From: Erythrobacter sp.
GTDB lineage: Bacteria; Pseudomonadota; Alphaproteobacteria; Sphingomonadales; Sphingomonadaceae
DNA length: 64,000 bases
Reading direction: 5' to 3'
Assembly: GCA_009993635.1 (NCBI GenBank)
Contig: JAACTC010000009.1
Coordinates: 186,001-250,000, forward strand
The notes below the pieces were generated by a model, which saw nothing but the letters and a program-made list of their open reading frames with translations, was not told the DNA's origin and did no database searches. Position 1 is the stretch's first letter. Each line of letters starts with the position of its first letter. A program made the translations under genes and the position numbers. Shown in pieces: positions 62,599 through 64,000 of the stretch.

Positions 62599-62633
62599 GC
62601 TTTGTGGCCCGGTGGCTAGCGACCAGCGCCGGG

Positions 62634-64000
62634 CTAGTATTCCTCCGGCTCTTCCGGGGTATCCGCGTGGAAATCCTTGCCCGCGGTCTTGTCGCCCCGC
62701 GACAGGGCGAAGACCACGCCCGACAGCAGCAGCAGCGCCAGCAGGTTGGGCAGCACCATCACGGCGTTGGCGATATCGCCCATCCGCCAGATCAGGTCGC
62801 TCTCGCGCCCGGCCCCGATGAAGATGCCGACGCACCACAGCACGCGCCAGATCATGTGGAGCACCTTTTCGCCGCCCAGCGTCGATCCGGGAATGCGATC
62901 GTACAGGAAGGTGATCGCCCGTTCGCCGTAATAGCTCCAGGTGAGCAGCGTGGTGAACACGAACAGCAGCAGCGCAAAGCTGGCGACCATCGTACCCAGC
63001 GGGATGCTGCCGATCTCGAACGGGAAGGCAGCGGCAAAGGCACCGCTCGTCACCGCAAAGCCATCGAGGTCGGCCTGCCAGGCGTGCAGCACCGGCTGGC
63101 CCGCATGGGTGAAGTTGCCTTCCACCGTCAGGATGACCAGCGCGGTCATGGTGCAGATCACGATCGTGTCGATGAAGGTGCCCAGCATCGCCATGCGGCC
63201 CTGGAACTCCGGATCGTCGGTCTGCGCCACCGCGTGCGCGATCGGGGTCGAGCCCTGACCGGCCTCGTTCGAAAACAGGCCGCGCGCCACGCCCGCCCGG
63301 ATCGCGAGGATCACTGCCGCCCCCACGAACCCGCCGCTGGCCGACTGCACGTTGAACGCGCCGCCGAAGATGCGTCCGAAGGTTTCGGGGATATCCTGAA
63401 TGTTCAGGATGATCGCGATGATCGCCATGACGATGTAGGCCAGCGCCATGATCGGCACGACGCTTTCCGCAACGCGACCGATCGACTTGATCCCGCCGAT
63501 GATGACGACGAACACCAGAATGGCGACGATCAGCCCCCCGAGCCATTCCTCGATTCCGAACAGCTCGTTCAGGCCGTCGGCAACCGCGTTGGCCTGGATC
63601 GCATTGCCGGTGACGAGCCCGCTGATAAGCGTGCCGACGCAGAAGAATATCGCCAGCCACGTCCATTTCGGGCCGAGGCCCATCATGATGTAGCTCATCG
63701 GGCCGCCGCGATAGGTGCCTTCGCTGGTGGTTTCGCGATAGCGGATCGCCAGCGCGCCCTCGGCAAAGGCCAGCGCCATGCCGAACAGCGCGGTGACCCA
63801 CATCCAGAAGATCGCGCCCGGTCCGCCCAGCGCGATCGCGGTCGCGACGCCTGCAAGGTTGCCCGTGCCGACCTGGCCGGAAAGCGCGGTGGAAAGCGCG
63901 GCGAACGGCGAAATCTCGCCCGCGCCGCCCTTCTTGCGGCCTGCGAACAGGTTCTTCACCGCCGACCCCAGATTGGTGATCGGGTAGAACCTGAGGCCGA
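62634..64000 (-). CDS. Sodium:alanine symporter (AGCS family), truncated by the window end
   Basis: At least 455 residues; the N-terminus lies outside the right edge (the reading frame continues upstream through LRFYPITNLGSAVKNL). AGCS signatures: ISPFAALSTALSGQVGTGNL (GTGN loop), GPGAIFWMWVTALFGMALAF, SNEAGQGSTPIAHAVAQTD and a later WSYYGERAITFL. It imports alanine or glycine with sodium. The C-terminus ends in an acidic PEEPEEY tail. Downstream it meets the perfect terminator. Confidence 0.95.
   Translation of the reverse strand, partial: GLRFYPITNLGSAVKNLFAGRKKGGAGEISPFAALSTALSGQVGTGNLAGVATAIALGGPGAIFWMWVTALFGMALAFAEGALAIRYRETTSEGTYRGGPMSYIMMGLGPKWTWLAIFFCVGTLISGLVTGNAIQANAVADGLNELFGIEEWLGGLIVAILVFVVIIGGIKSIGRVAESVVPIMALAYIVMAIIAIILNIQDIPETFGRIFGGAFNVQSASGGFVGAAVILAIRAGVARGLFSNEAGQGSTPIAHAVAQTDDPEFQGRMAMLGTFIDTIVICTMTALVILTVEGNFTHAGQPVLHAWQADLDGFAVTSGAFAAAFPFEIGSIPLGTMVASFALLLFVFTTLLTWSYYGERAITFLYDRIPGSTLGGEKVLHMIWRVLWCVGIFIGAGRESDLIWRMGDIANAVMVLPNLLALLLLSGVVFALSRGDKTAGKDFHADTPEEPEEY

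Overview
This 64 kb window is GC-rich chromosomal DNA from an alphaproteobacterium, most likely a sphingomonad of the Erythrobacter/Altererythrobacter type. This placement is inferred from gene content: an Oar-like TonB-dependent receptor next to tonB, a bphO-bphP pair with an HWE-type kinase, the NDUFA12-DUF2155-aat neighbourhood and a compact single-cluster flagellum. There is no sign of phage, insertion sequences or CRISPR. Coding density is very high and most neighbouring genes overlap by the four-base ATGA/GTGA junction.

Positions 1-29,009 hold a nearly complete polar-type flagellar system in four blocks. Block 1 (minus) is a sigma-54 activator followed by fliEFGHIJ, fliK and fliLMNO-fliP; fliP runs off the left edge. 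Block 2 is a short flagellin gene on the plus strand with its own terminator. Block 3 (minus) is flgBCDEFGHIJKL-motAB, driven by a textbook sigma-54 promoter upstream of flgB. Block 4 (plus), divergent from flgB, starts with an unusual MotA-like/MotB-like pair and continues through flgA, flgM, flgN, a lytic transglycosylase, flhA and the sigma-28 gene fliA. Sigma-54 activator, sigma-28 and anti-sigma-28 are therefore encoded together. Several axial proteins (FlgD, FlgE, flagellin) are unusually short.

Positions 29,060-32,969 hold a translationally coupled operon otsB - GH15 hydrolase - otsA for trehalose and related glucoside metabolism. Next come a queuosine-precursor transporter, a nucleoside transporter, a 2-oxoglutarate/Fe(II) oxygenase, a large Oar-like TonB-dependent receptor and tonB. 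On the minus strand lie a heme oxygenase and bacteriophytochrome (red/far-red light sensing; a possible general-stress promoter lies upstream) and a TelA/XpaC-like/PHA-system trio, divergent from a DUF389 membrane protein.

Positions 47,733-52,594 carry an apparent cell-envelope lipid or glycan module: an EmrE/ArnE-like flippase, a GT-C glycosyltransferase, a HAD-UbiA fusion and, convergent with it, a fatty-acyl-AMP ligase. Housekeeping genes follow (recX, a DUF192 lipoprotein, NDUFA12, a DUF2155 lipoprotein, aat).

Positions 55,480-61,469 are the least explained part: a five-gene minus-strand operon coding for a cytochrome P450, an MBOAT acyltransferase, an SGNH/AlgJ-like partner, a radical SAM enzyme and a TauD-like dioxygenase. 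It looks like an uncharacterised modification or natural-product pathway. The right end has tRNA-Trp(CCA), a VOC-family protein, a 49-codon small gene with a strong ribosome binding site, a perfect 15-bp bidirectional terminator and a truncated sodium:alanine symporter gene. All functional calls come from reading motifs and gene order; no database search was possible.
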